The notes under the pieces are model-generated. The model saw nothing but the letters and a program-made list of their open reading frames with translations, was not told the origin of the DNA and made no database searches. Source: Bacillus spongiae (GTDB taxonomy: Bacteria; Bacillota; Bacilli; Bacillales; Bacillaceae_K). Taken from it: 64,000 nucleotides of DNA. Where the stretch lies: positions 310,001 through 374,000 of the forward strand of contig NZ_JBBAXC010000001.1 in NCBI RefSeq assembly GCF_037120725.1, in the 5' to 3' direction. Position 1 is the stretch's first letter, and each line of letters starts with the position of its first letter. Shown here piece after piece: positions 28,773 to 36,783 of the stretch. Made by a program: the position numbers and the translations under genes.

Positions 28773-29309
28773 TACTTTCTTCAATCGATAATTACTGATC
28801 ATCATAAATGATAATACAATTAGGATAAATAAAATGACAGGTGACGGGATATAAGACTTAGCAATAAATAAAATTGTGGTAAAGCAACCTGCAGCTGTAA
28901 TCGGTAGTCCTGAAAAATAACCATCATTTTCTGCGATATTAAAACGAGCAAGTCGAAAGGCACCGCATGCGATATAGAAAACAGTGAAAAACATGGCAGG
29001 AGCTCCAAATTCATTAATGACACCTAAATAAATAAGAAGGGCAGGTGCTACTCCAAAAGAGATGATATCGCACATAGAATCCAACTGTTTACCTAGTTCA
29101 GACTCAATTCCGAGTTTTCTTGCAGCCATACCATCAAATCTGTCGGCAAGTGCAGCAAAAAATATTAGTATTGCACCTAATTGAAGTTGTCCTTCTATGA
29201 TGTTAATAATAGCAAAGCTACCTAAAGATAAATTTAAAATCGTTAGTGCATTGGCGGTTTGCGCTTTTAGCTTTCTAACTGTATTGTCAATGACCTGTGA
29301 AAGGAACAT
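28770..29309 (-). CDS. pssA: CDP-diacylglycerol--serine O-phosphatidyltransferase
   Basis: 179-residue integral membrane enzyme with about five or six hydrophobic helices. The CDP-alcohol phosphotransferase motif is visible as DRFDGMAARKLGIESELGKQ followed by LDSMCD (D-x2-DG-x2-AR-x8-G-x3-D-x3-D). It makes phosphatidylserine for phosphatidylethanolamine synthesis. ATG 29309 follows AGGAGTG on the minus strand. It is divergent from psd, the next enzyme of the pathway, instead of cotranscribed with it as in B. subtilis. Confidence 0.95.
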   Translation of the reverse strand: MFLSQVIDNTVRKLKAQTANALTILNLSLGSFAIINIIEGQLQLGAILIFFAALADRFDGMAARKLGIESELGKQLDSMCDIISFGVAPALLIYLGVINEFGAPAMFFTVFYIACGAFRLARFNIAENDGYFSGLPITAAGCFTTILFIAKSYIPSPVILFILIVLSFMMISNYRLKKV

Positions 29310-29424
29310 ATCTCACACTCCTAAAAAGGGAACACCCTTAAGTAAAAATAATGTATAATAATAGTTTATTATATACCTAAGAAACAATTGTGGAAAGACA
29401 CAAATTGAAAATGGAGGAAAAGGC

Positions 29425-30204
29425 TTGAAAAAATACGTTTACCAAACGCTTATTGAACTGACGAATAAGAGATGGAGTTCAATGATATTACAACGCTTTG
29501 TACAATCATCTATTAGTAAAAAATTGATTCCTGCTTATATTAAATTATATAAGATTTCTCAATCAGATATTAAAAAAAATCTCACTCAATTTACATCGCT
29601 ACATGATTTTTTCATTCGTGAACTAAAAATCGATGCTCGATCTGTTCACACAGAAGAAGAAATGGTGGTCAGTCCAGTTGATGGGGTTATTGAACACTCT
29701 GGAAATATTACACAATCATTAAAAATGATTGTGAAAAATAAAGAATATTCAGTTGAAGAAATGCTAGGAAGTCCTGAGAAGGCTAGGCAATACGAAAATG
29801 GAACTTTTATCGTTATCTACTTAAGCCCTGCACACTACCATCGCATTCACAGTCCTCTTTCGGCAGATGTAGTAGCTAATCATACTTTAGGAAAACATTC
29901 TTATCCTGTTAATGAGGCGGGGTTAAAATATGGAAGGGCTGTATTGAGTAAAAATTTTCGGAAAATCATTGAATTGAGAAAAGGGTCTAAAAACGTAGCT
30001 ATGGCAATGATAGGTGCTATGTGGGTCAATTCAATTGAGGTGACGAACGATCGGTCCAAGTGGCGTAAGGGAGAGGAAGTTGCATATTTCTCGTTCGGTT
30101 CTACGGTCGTTTTATTATTTGAAAAAGGACAGTTTATTCCGATGTTGCCTAAGGGGGACAGGGCAATCCAAATGGGACAAGCAATAGGGAAGTTATCAAA
30201 ATAA
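29425..30204 (+). CDS. psd: Phosphatidylserine decarboxylase proenzyme
   Basis: 259 residues. SPVDGVIEHSG near residue 90, YLSPAHYHRIHSP with the conserved histidines near 135, and the self-cleavage site FSFGSTVVLLFEKG (about 225-238), where the serine becomes the pyruvoyl cofactor. It converts PS to PE at the membrane. The start is TTG 29425 after GGAGG. It is divergent from pssA across a 115-nt gap that contains TATAAT at 29354-29359. Confidence 0.95.
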   Translation: MKKYVYQTLIELTNKRWSSMILQRFVQSSISKKLIPAYIKLYKISQSDIKKNLTQFTSLHDFFIRELKIDARSVHTEEEMVVSPVDGVIEHSGNITQSLKMIVKNKEYSVEEMLGSPEKARQYENGTFIVIYLSPAHYHRIHSPLSADVVANHTLGKHSYPVNEAGLKYGRAVLSKNFRKIIELRKGSKNVAMAMIGAMWVNSIEVTNDRSKWRKGEEVAYFSFGSTVVLLFEKGQFIPMLPKGDRAIQMGQAIGKLSK

Positions 30205-30211
30205 AAAGAAG

Positions 30212-30240
30212 CCCTGTTGAAATAGTCAACAGGGATCTCT
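30212..30240. terminator. Terminator between psd and sda
   Basis: CCCTGTTGA (30212-30220) pairs with TCAACAGGG (30226-30234). A modest T-rich tail follows on the plus strand. It also lies just beyond the sda stop on the minus strand. Confidence 0.7.
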
Positions 30241-30242
30241 AT

Positions 30243-30383
30243 TTATGAAGACACTTTCATCACTTGATAAAGACCACGTCGCTGTAGTTCTTTTTCAATT
30301 AGGGATATAAAGTCTGGGCTTAAGTGAAGTTCTATCGCTTTGTAATAAGACTGAACTAATAACTCGTCAGAAAGCTTGCGCAC
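30243..30383 (-). CDS. sda: Sda, checkpoint inhibitor of sporulation histidine kinases
   Basis: 46 residues: RKLSDELLVQSYYKAIELHL, SPDFISLIEKELQRRGL, ending QVMKVSS. The length and sequence match Sda, a helical hairpin that binds KinA/KinB and blocks phosphate flow to Spo0A when replication is initiating or DNA is damaged. GTG 30383 follows GGAGGTGAAGG. DnaA boxes lie in the upstream region (about 120-220 bp away), as expected for a DnaA-activated gene. Confidence 0.93.
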   Translation of the reverse strand: MRKLSDELLVQSYYKAIELHLSPDFISLIEKELQRRGLYQVMKVSS

Positions 30384-30486
30384 GGTCCTTCACCTCCAAT
30401 AAATATTAATGTTCTAATTGGCTATATCGCACATAAATATGCCAGTTCATCAAGATGTATTCTAACTTTATCAAATTATTTACATT

Positions 30487-30500
30487 GGAACAAGCGTTCT
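30487..30500. promoter_or_regulatory. LexA-like palindrome upstream of sda
   Basis: GGAACAAGCGTTCT contains GAAC-N4-GTTC, the core of the Bacillus SOS box (CGAACRNRYGTTYC). Only the two outermost bases differ. On the minus strand it overlaps a possible -35 (TTGTTC) with TAAAGT 17 bp on. It is one base from a perfect DnaA box. Confidence 0.45.
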
Positions 30501-30501
30501 C

Positions 30502-30601
30502 TTATCCACAGGTTTTGGTGGATAAGTTGTGGTTAAATTGTACATAAGCAGTATTAATGCTTATGTATCGTTGTGGTAAAATGTGGATTACTTTATCCAC
30601 A
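30502..30601. promoter_or_regulatory. DnaA-box cluster upstream of sda
   Basis: Perfect TTATCCACA at 30502-30510 and 30593-30601 (plus strand). One-mismatch boxes on the minus strand are at 30517-30525 (TTATCCACC), 30528-30536 (TTAACCACA) and 30582-30590 (TAATCCACA). Five boxes in 100 bp far exceed chance. It is consistent with DnaA control of sda, which links sporulation to replication status. Confidence 0.88.
30541..30567. repeat. 10-bp inverted repeat inside the DnaA-box cluster
   Basis: TACATAAGCA (30541-30550) and TGCTTATGTA (30558-30567), 7-bp spacer, perfect. There is no U-run, so an operator is more likely than a terminator. Confidence 0.55.
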
Positions 30602-30620
30602 TAAAAGAGAAAGTGAAATT

Positions 30621-30627
30621 TGTCGAA
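30621..30627 (+). promoter_or_regulatory. Spo0A-box match
   Basis: TGTCGAA is a consensus 0A box. A degenerate inverted match (TTCGCC at 30639-30644) lies 11 bp on. It sits in the sda-yqeG gap between the DnaA boxes and yqeG. A 7-mer is weak evidence alone; the rest of the gap to 30800 is AT-rich with a TATAAT at 30686-30691. Confidence 0.3.
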
Positions 30628-30811
30628 AAATTTTATGTTTCGCCTATGAAGTATGTTGTAAGATAGAATTTTTTTATAGGTTATGTATAATTGAATAGGA
30701 CACAGGGGAGAGTTTCTAGATACATCATTTTTTGTTCAAGTGTAGGTGTAAACAAAGAAAAAAGATAAGCTATACACTTTATGAGAAAAATAATAATAAA
30801 GAGGTGTGAAT

Positions 30812-31333
30812 GTGTTAAAATCGTTTTTACCAAACAAGCAAGTTAAGGATATTTTTCAAATAACACCAAAGGATCTAAAAAATCAAGGCATTAAAGCCGT
30901 TATAACGGATTTAGATAATACGTTAGTTGAATGGGATCGTCCAAATGCTACGCCTAAACTAACGGAATGGTTTAAAAGGATGCAAGAAGAGGGCATTCTA
31001 GTAACGATTGTTTCTAATAACAACGAAGCAAGAGTCAAAGCATTTTCAGACCCTTTAGGAATTCCATTTATTTATAAAGCACGAAAACCAATGGGAAAAG
31101 CATTTTCACGAGCAATAAAAGAGATGAATGTAAATAAAGAAGAGACGGTAGTCGTAGGCGATCAATTATTAACAGACATATTAGGTGGAAATCGCAATGG
31201 CTTTTATACTATACTTGTCATTCCTGTTGCACAAACTGATGGATTTGTAACGAAATTCAATCGGCGAGTAGAAAGAAGAATTATGTCTTGGTTTAAAAGA
31301 AAAGGTTTATTAAATTGGGAGGAACAATCGTGA
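30812..31333 (+). CDS. yqeG: YqeG family HAD-type phosphatase
   Basis: 173 residues, haloacid-dehalogenase fold of subfamily IIIA. Motif I is ITDLDNTLVEWDRPNATP, motif II VTIVSNNNE, KARKPMGKAF gives the lysine, and motif III VVVGDQLLTDILGGNRNG. The phosphatase substrate is not known. GTG 30812 follows GAGGTG and gives the family N-terminus LKSFLPNKQVKDIF. The stop overlaps the yqeH start by 4 nt, making it the first gene of an eight-gene operon. Confidence 0.92.
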   Translation: MLKSFLPNKQVKDIFQITPKDLKNQGIKAVITDLDNTLVEWDRPNATPKLTEWFKRMQEEGILVTIVSNNNEARVKAFSDPLGIPFIYKARKPMGKAFSRAIKEMNVNKEETVVVGDQLLTDILGGNRNGFYTILVIPVAQTDGFVTKFNRRVERRIMSWFKRKGLLNWEEQS

Positions 31334-32436
31334 GTGAGCAAAATATAGTATGTGTAGGGTGCGGAGTGACAATTCAGACGACAAATAAAGAAGAAATGGG
31401 CTATTCTCCACCCTCTGCTTTGCAGAAAGAAACCATTATATGCCAACGCTGCTTTCGCTTAAAGCATTATAACGAAGTTCAAGATGTTAGTCTAACGGAC
31501 GATGACTTTTTAAAAATATTAAACGGCTTAGGTGAAGTAGAAGGCTTAATTGTAAAGGTTGTTGATATATTCGATTTTAATGGAAGCTGGTTACCTGGAT
31601 TACATCGTTTTGTTGGCAACAACCCCATTTTACTCATCGGCAATAAAGTTGATTTATTACCGAAATCAGTAAAAGAAAATAAAGTAATTAATTGGATGAA
31701 ACATGAGGCGAAAGCACTCGGACTAAAACCAATCGATATACTTCTTGTTAGTGCATCTAAAGGAAGAAATATTGCCCAAACCTTAGAGGCAATTGAGACT
31801 CATCGAGCAGGGAAAGATGTTTATGTTGTAGGTTGTACGAATGTAGGGAAGTCGACCTTTATTAACCGAATTATAAAAGAAGTTTCAGGTGAGGAAAACG
31901 TTATTACTACTTCTCATTTTCCAGGAACGACATTGGATATGATAGAAATCCCTTTAGATGATGGGACAGCATTAATTGATACTCCAGGAATCATTAATCA
32001 CCATCAAATGGCCCATTATATCGGTAAAGAAGATTTAAAGGTAATTACACCGAAGAAAGAAATTAAGTCAAAGGTTTTTCAATTAAATGAAGAGCAAACG
32101 CTTTTCTTTGGGGGACTAGCACGATTTGATTTTCTCTCAGGAAACCGAACCCCTTTTGTGTGTTATGTATCAAATGAGCTCAACATTCATCGAACAAAAC
32201 TAGAAAAAGCAGATGAACTATACAATAATCACGTTGGTGAAATGCTGACTCCTCCTAGGTCAAAGGAAGTCGGACATTTTCCTGAGTTAATTCGTCATGA
32301 GTTTATGATTAAAGAAGGAAAGACTGACATTGTATTTTCAGGATTAGGATGGATTACGATAAATGACCCAGGTGTTAAAGTTGCTGCCTATGCCCCAAGA
32401 GGGGTAAGTGTATTTAAGCGTAAATCATTAATTTAA
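31330..32436 (+). CDS. yqeH: YqeH, circularly permuted GTPase for 30S assembly
   Basis: 368 residues. An N-terminal zinc finger (CVGCGV and CQRCFRLKHYN) precedes a GTPase domain with permuted motif order: GNKVDLLP (G4) and VSASKG (G5) come before GCTNVGKSTFIN (G1) and DTPG (G3). A C-terminal TRAP-like domain follows. It is needed for 30S subunit maturation in B. subtilis. GTG 31330 follows GGGAGG and overlaps the yqeG stop. Confidence 0.96.
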   Translation: MSEQNIVCVGCGVTIQTTNKEEMGYSPPSALQKETIICQRCFRLKHYNEVQDVSLTDDDFLKILNGLGEVEGLIVKVVDIFDFNGSWLPGLHRFVGNNPILLIGNKVDLLPKSVKENKVINWMKHEAKALGLKPIDILLVSASKGRNIAQTLEAIETHRAGKDVYVVGCTNVGKSTFINRIIKEVSGEENVITTSHFPGTTLDMIEIPLDDGTALIDTPGIINHHQMAHYIGKEDLKVITPKKEIKSKVFQLNEEQTLFFGGLARFDFLSGNRTPFVCYVSNELNIHRTKLEKADELYNNHVGEMLTPPRSKEVGHFPELIRHEFMIKEGKTDIVFSGLGWITINDPGVKVAAYAPRGVSVFKRKSLI

Positions 32437-32449
32437 AGGAGGGGATAGT

Positions 32450-33292
32450 ATGAACAGATTGTTTGGGGTAATTGGAGACCCAATTGCTCATTCAATGTCT
32501 CCTCTTATGCATAATGCTATTATTTCAGCCCATCATTTAAAAGGTTATTATCATCCTTTTCATATAAAGAGAAAAGACTTAGAAGTTGCTATTAAAGGGA
32601 TGAAAGCGCTGGGGGTAGAAGGGTTTAATGTTACTATCCCTCATAAGGAAAGTATATTGCCATTATTAGATAAGGTTGACCCACTTGCCAAAGCTATTGG
32701 TGCAGTGAATACTGTGGTTCGTGAAGGAGATAGCTTAATTGGGTATAATACGGATGGAGATGGATTCATCTCATCGTTAGAAAAGACGGTTTGTAATGAG
32801 GATTCTGTATTGGTGGTTGGAGCAGGAGGAGCAGCCAAAGCAATAGTTTATTCACTGGCGAATAAGGGGATTGCTCATATTGACATAACAAATCGAACAG
32901 TTGAAAAAGCAGAGGAAATGTTACAAAAATGTCCTTTTCCCCTAAAAGGGAAAGCTCTTTCTCTTGAGATTGCTGAAAAGCATCTAAACCGATATGATGT
33001 GATTATTCAAACGACGTCAATTGGCATGCATCCTTATATTGAGGAAAGCCCAATGGAAGTGAGACAGTTAAAAAAATCTGCATTTATAGTAGATATAATA
33101 TACAATCCAAGTGAAACGAAGTTTTTACAGGAAGCAAGAAAGCAAGGAGCACAAGTGCAAAATGGCTTAGGAATGTTTGTTCATCAGGGAGCTCTCGCTT
33201 TCGAAAAATGGACAGGTATTCAACCTAATACTATGAAGATGAAGCAAGTGGTTTTAAATCAACTAGGAGGAAATGACAATGCTAACAGGTAA
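32450..33292 (+). CDS. aroE: Shikimate dehydrogenase
   Basis: 280 residues. FGVIGDPIAHSMSPLMHNAI and GFNVTIPHKE form the shikimate site, with the catalytic lysine in PHK. GAVNTV, NTDGDGF, then the NADP Rossmann motif VLVVGAGGAAKAIVYSL (about 125-140) and NRTVEKAEEM. It catalyses the fourth step of the shikimate pathway. ATG 32450 has an AAGGAGGGG site. It overlaps yqeI by 14 nt. Confidence 0.96.
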   Translation: MNRLFGVIGDPIAHSMSPLMHNAIISAHHLKGYYHPFHIKRKDLEVAIKGMKALGVEGFNVTIPHKESILPLLDKVDPLAKAIGAVNTVVREGDSLIGYNTDGDGFISSLEKTVCNEDSVLVVGAGGAAKAIVYSLANKGIAHIDITNRTVEKAEEMLQKCPFPLKGKALSLEIAEKHLNRYDVIIQTTSIGMHPYIEESPMEVRQLKKSAFIVDIIYNPSETKFLQEARKQGAQVQNGLGMFVHQGALAFEKWTGIQPNTMKMKQVVLNQLGGNDNANR

Positions 33293-33572
33293 ACAAAAAC
33301 GATTCTTACGATCAAAAGCTCATCACCTTACACCGATTTTTCAAGTTGGGAAGGGCGGAGTTAATGAAAATATGATAAAACAAATCGATGATGTGCTAGA
33401 GAGTAGAGAATTAATTAAAGTAAGCATTTTACAAAATTGTGATGAAGACCGAAATGATGTCGCGCAAGATTTATCTAAGGGTGCTCATGCACAAGTTGTT
33501 CAAATAATTGGAAATACGATTGTCTTATATAAACAGTCTAAAGAAAATAAACAAATTGTTCTTCCTTCTTAA
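33279..33572 (+). CDS. yqeI: YhbY/CRM-domain RNA-binding protein (YqeI)
   Basis: 97 residues: LTGKQKRFLRSKAHHLTPIF, QVGKGGVNENMIKQI (the GxxG-like RNA-binding loop) and QIIGNTIVLYKQSKENK. The family associates with pre-50S ribosomes. ATG 33279 is preferred over the in-frame ATG at 33273, because GGAGG is 8 nt upstream and the protein then begins MLTGKQ. The gene begins inside aroE, so translation is coupled. Confidence 0.93.
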   Translation: MLTGKQKRFLRSKAHHLTPIFQVGKGGVNENMIKQIDDVLESRELIKVSILQNCDEDRNDVAQDLSKGAHAQVVQIIGNTIVLYKQSKENKQIVLPS

Positions 33573-33581
33573 GGTGAAGAA

Positions 33582-34157
33582 ATGAAGAAAAGAGTAGGTT
33601 TACTGGGGGGGACATTTAACCCACCCCATATCGGACATTTAGTTATAGCTAATGAAGCATTGGGGCAGTTAAACCTTGATGAAATTTGGTTTATGCCAAA
33701 TGGAAACCCACCCCATAAAGAAGTGAAGGGTCATATAAGTAATGAACAAAGAAGAAAAATGGTAGAGCTTGCTGTTCAATCTCACCCTTCCTTTTATGTG
33801 CAGCCGATTGAATTAGAACGTGAAGGCAAGTCTTATACAGTTGATACGATCCATTTACTTAAGGAACAACATTCTACGATTGATTATTATTTTATTATTG
33901 GTGGAGATATGGTGGAGTCGCTACAAACTTGGTATAAAATAGACGAATTAATGAAAATGGTTTCGTTTGTGGGTGTCAATCGACCAGGACATTCAATAAA
34001 GACTCCCTTCTCAATTGAGATGATCGAGGTACCAAATTTCGAAATCTCCTCAAGTGCTATTCGATTAAAATGTAAAGAAGGGAAAAGTATAAAATATCTT
34101 GTTCCCGATTCTGTCATGACCTTTATCGAGGAGGAGAAATTGTATGGATCGTACTGA
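33582..34157 (+). CDS. nadD: Nicotinate-nucleotide adenylyltransferase
   Basis: 191 residues, nucleotidyltransferase fold. GLLGGTFNPPHIGHLVIANE at the N-terminus supplies the HxGH-type (HIGH) motif; FIIGGDMVESL binds substrate and ISSSAIR near the C-terminus is the second ATP-binding motif. It makes nicotinate adenine dinucleotide for NAD. It overlaps yqeK by 14 nt. Confidence 0.96.
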   Translation: MKKRVGLLGGTFNPPHIGHLVIANEALGQLNLDEIWFMPNGNPPHKEVKGHISNEQRRKMVELAVQSHPSFYVQPIELEREGKSYTVDTIHLLKEQHSTIDYYFIIGGDMVESLQTWYKIDELMKMVSFVGVNRPGHSIKTPFSIEMIEVPNFEISSSAIRLKCKEGKSIKYLVPDSVMTFIEEEKLYGSY

Positions 34158-34713
34158 GGCCCTTAGGATAGTGAAAGCGCAATTAACGCCAAAGCGCTAC
34201 CAACATACGTTAGGTGTTTTAGAAACGGCAGTATCGCTTTCAAAAACGTTTGGTGTGAAGGAAAAAGAGGCTGAGCTAGCAGCAATTTTCCATGATTACG
34301 CAAAATTTAGGCCCAAGAAAGAAATGAAAGCGATTTTGATAAAAGAAAAGGAAGATCCTCGTCTTTTGGACTATAATGAGGAGCTATGGCATGCACCCGT
34401 GGGGGCATATTTAGTGAAGGAAGAGGCTGGAATTACAGAAGACACCATTTTAAAAGCGATTCGATACCATACATCCGGAAGGCCAAATATGACATTATTA
34501 GAGAAAATTATTTATGTGGCAGATTATATCGAGCCAGGTAGAGATTTCCCGGGCGTTGGAGAAGCTAGAAAATTAGCTGAAAAAGATATTGATCAAGCTT
34601 TATTATTTGCATTAAAAAACACGATGACATACCTTCTTTTAAAAGGGGCTCCTATTTTTCCTGAGACATTTGAAGCGTATAATTATTTAGTAAATAAAGG
34701 AGTGAAAGTATAG
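34144..34713 (+). CDS. yqeK: YqeK HD-domain phosphohydrolase (Ap4A hydrolase type)
   Basis: 189 residues with the HD motif: HTLGVLETA, AAIFHDYAKF (histidine-aspartate pair), APVGAYLV and AIRYHTSGRPNM. YqeK proteins bind iron and cleave diadenosine tetraphosphate symmetrically; that activity is from family knowledge. AGGAGGAG precedes ATG 34144, which lies inside nadD. Its stop overlaps the rsfS start. Confidence 0.93.
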   Translation: MDRTEALRIVKAQLTPKRYQHTLGVLETAVSLSKTFGVKEKEAELAAIFHDYAKFRPKKEMKAILIKEKEDPRLLDYNEELWHAPVGAYLVKEEAGITEDTILKAIRYHTSGRPNMTLLEKIIYVADYIEPGRDFPGVGEARKLAEKDIDQALLFALKNTMTYLLLKGAPIFPETFEAYNYLVNKGVKV

Positions 34714-35069
34714 TGAAGAGTGATGAGTTATTGAATGTAGTATACGAAGCTGTAGATAATAAAAGGGCTGAAGATATCGTGGCCTTAAATATGCAAGGTA
34801 TTTCCCTTATAGCGGATTATTTCTTAATATGTCATGGTAATTCTGACAAGCAAGTTCAAGCTATAGCACGTGAAATAAAAGATCTGGCTGAAGAAAGAGA
34901 GCAAACTGTGAAACGAGTGGAAGGGTTTGATGAAGCCAGGTGGGTATTAGTGGATTTAGGTGATGTGGTAGCTCATATATTTCACAAAGATGAAAGAGAT
35001 TATTACCATTTAGAACGTTTATGGGGGGATGCTCCTTACGTTGAATTTGCGAGTGAGACAGGAAAATGA
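34713..35069 (+). CDS. rsfS: Ribosomal silencing factor RsfS
   Basis: 118 residues: VDNKRAEDIVALNMQGISLI, DYFLICHGNSDKQVQAI, GFDEARWVLVDLGDVVAHIF and YHLERLWGDAP. It binds uL14 of the 50S subunit and blocks subunit joining when nutrients are scarce. The start is GTG 34713, overlapping the yqeK stop by 1 nt. It overlaps yqeM by 4 nt. Confidence 0.95.
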   Translation: MKSDELLNVVYEAVDNKRAEDIVALNMQGISLIADYFLICHGNSDKQVQAIAREIKDLAEEREQTVKRVEGFDEARWVLVDLGDVVAHIFHKDERDYYHLERLWGDAPYVEFASETGK

Positions 35070-35815
35070 GTTACGGGAAATTTGCTTATGTTTATGACTA
35101 TTTAATGAGTGATGTCCCTTATGAGGAATGGATGACTTTTACACTGGCGAGACTTCAAGAACATCAAATAACGCCTCAAAAGGTGTTAGACTTAGCGTGT
35201 GGGACTGGAGAGATGTCATGTCGTTTTGCTAAAGAAGGATGGTCTGTTACTGGGGTAGACTTATCGGAAGAAATGCTAATGGTGGCACAAGAAAAATCGA
35301 CGAAACAAAAGTTATCACTTTCTCTCTATCAACAAAATATGAGCGAGTTAGAGGGATTAGGTGCGTATGATTTAATTACAATTTATTGTGATTCCTTAAA
35401 TTACATAACGAATGAAGAAAGTATTCAGTCAACCTTTCAACGGGTTTATGAGCACCTAGATAATGAAGGTCTATTTATATTTGATGTACATACTCCCTAT
35501 AAAGTGAACTCCATTTTTATGGGAAACACATTTACTGAACGAGATGACTTAGTTTCTTTTATTTGGGATTGCCTTCCTGGAGAATGGCCATTAAGTGTCG
35601 AACATGACTTAACGTTTTTTGCTCTAGAAGAAAGTGGTCAATATGAACGGTTTGATGAAATTCATGTACAGCGAACATTTACTTCAGAACGATATCAAGA
35701 ATGGCTTAAAGCCGTGGGGTTTGAAGTTAAGGACATCTATTATGATTTTTATCATAATGAAGCTTTTGATCAAGCTGAAAGGATGTTTTTTGTGTGTCAA
35801 AAAAGAAGAACCTAG
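35066..35815 (+). CDS. yqeM: YqeM class I SAM-dependent methyltransferase
   Basis: 249 residues. The SAM motif is KVLDLACGTGEMSCRFAKEG (about 38-57), then VTGVDLSEEMLMVA and DLITIYCDSLNYI. YGKFAYVYDYLMSDVPYEEW is the typical N-terminus. The substrate is unknown. Last gene of the yqeG operon; its start overlaps rsfS by 4 nt and its stop is inside the operon terminator. Confidence 0.9.
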   Translation: MSYGKFAYVYDYLMSDVPYEEWMTFTLARLQEHQITPQKVLDLACGTGEMSCRFAKEGWSVTGVDLSEEMLMVAQEKSTKQKLSLSLYQQNMSELEGLGAYDLITIYCDSLNYITNEESIQSTFQRVYEHLDNEGLFIFDVHTPYKVNSIFMGNTFTERDDLVSFIWDCLPGEWPLSVEHDLTFFALEESGQYERFDEIHVQRTFTSERYQEWLKAVGFEVKDIYYDFYHNEAFDQAERMFFVCQKRRT

Positions 35816-35836
35816 TTGTTTAGGTTCTTCTTTTTT
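35803..35836 (+). terminator. Terminator of the yqeG-yqeM operon
   Basis: AAGAAGAACCTA pairs with TAGGTTCTTCTT, followed by TTTT. Confidence 0.92.
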
Positions 35837-35874
35837 ATCGGCAGGAATTTAAAGAGTGGCATCGAATAGTACTA

Positions 35875-36696
35875 TCAAGCGTTGAATTGTTTGTTTGTTT
35901 CTTGTACATCTTCCTTAAATTTTTTATGTGTAGCTTGAAATAACTGATTAAACATATCCCCTATCTCTCTTTCCAATACAGTTATTCCTTCTCCCGTAAC
36001 TCCTCCTTTTACACAAACCTTTTCTTGAAGCGATGGTAATGTGTACACGTTTTTCTTTAATAAATCCCCTAGACCAACAAGCATTTGTGATGCTAGAAGA
36101 GTGGCTTGTTGTTGGGATATTTTCGTTTCCTCTACAGCCCCATCGATAAAGCGTTGTGTGATATAGCTGAAAAAGGCTGGTCCACAACTGACAATATCAG
36201 AAGCTACCCTCGTAATTTCTTCTTCGATTTCAACAGGAATCGAAATATTATCTGCTAAGCTTGTTAAAGTTAATTTCCAATTGGTTGAGCAATTTTCCCC
36301 AAATGATAAAAGGGAAACCCCCGCTAATACGCGATTGGTAATACTCGGTATCATTCGAGCACAGGAGCAATCTACGATTGACTCTAGTTGCTTCACACTT
36401 ACTGGACTTGTAATGGACACAAGGCATTTATTATTTGAGAAAAGATGCCTATGTTTAAACAATATCGGGAACATATCTACCGGCTTAACACAAAGAAACA
36501 GAAGGTCTGCCATTTGGATGGTATCCGAAATGGATTTGCAAACGGTTATTAACGGGATATCCTTTTGAATATTCTTTGCCTTATGGATGCTCCGATTAGT
36601 AATATAAAGTTGGGAAGGAGAAATAGCTTCCGATTCTACAAGAGCCTCAATCATAATTTTTCCCATGTTGCCCGTACCAATAATGCCAATTTTCAT
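35875..36696 (-). CDS. comER: ComER, pyrroline-5-carboxylate reductase-like protein
   Basis: 273 residues. The Rossmann motif is KIGIIGTGNMGKIMIEALVE, then ITNRS, LFLCVKPVDM and a ProC-like C-terminal helical region (SCGPAFFSYI, KGGVTGEG). It is homologous to ProC, but its position divergent from comEA identifies ComER, which in Bacillus is linked to competence and sporulation/biofilm regulation more than to proline synthesis. ATG 36696 follows GGAGGGG on the minus strand; an in-frame upstream start at 36732 lacks a site. Confidence 0.9.
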   Translation of the reverse strand: MKIGIIGTGNMGKIMIEALVESEAISPSQLYITNRSIHKAKNIQKDIPLITVCKSISDTIQMADLLFLCVKPVDMFPILFKHRHLFSNNKCLVSITSPVSVKQLESIVDCSCARMIPSITNRVLAGVSLLSFGENCSTNWKLTLTSLADNISIPVEIEEEITRVASDIVSCGPAFFSYITQRFIDGAVEETKISQQQATLLASQMLVGLGDLLKKNVYTLPSLQEKVCVKGGVTGEGITVLEREIGDMFNQLFQATHKKFKEDVQETNKQFNA

Positions 36697-36783
36697 GCTG
36701 AATCCCCTCCTTCTATATCCACATTCTCTCATACAATCTATGTCGTATTCGTTCTATTTATGCTAATGGAGGTGAATTAGAAT

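Noticed and set aside
28575-28811. 78-codon frame starting at ATG 28575
   Set aside because: It overlaps the 52-codon frame at 28582, whose regular YYPCP repeat and TM helix look protein-like. It also runs through a perfect bidirectional terminator and into the pssA 3' end.
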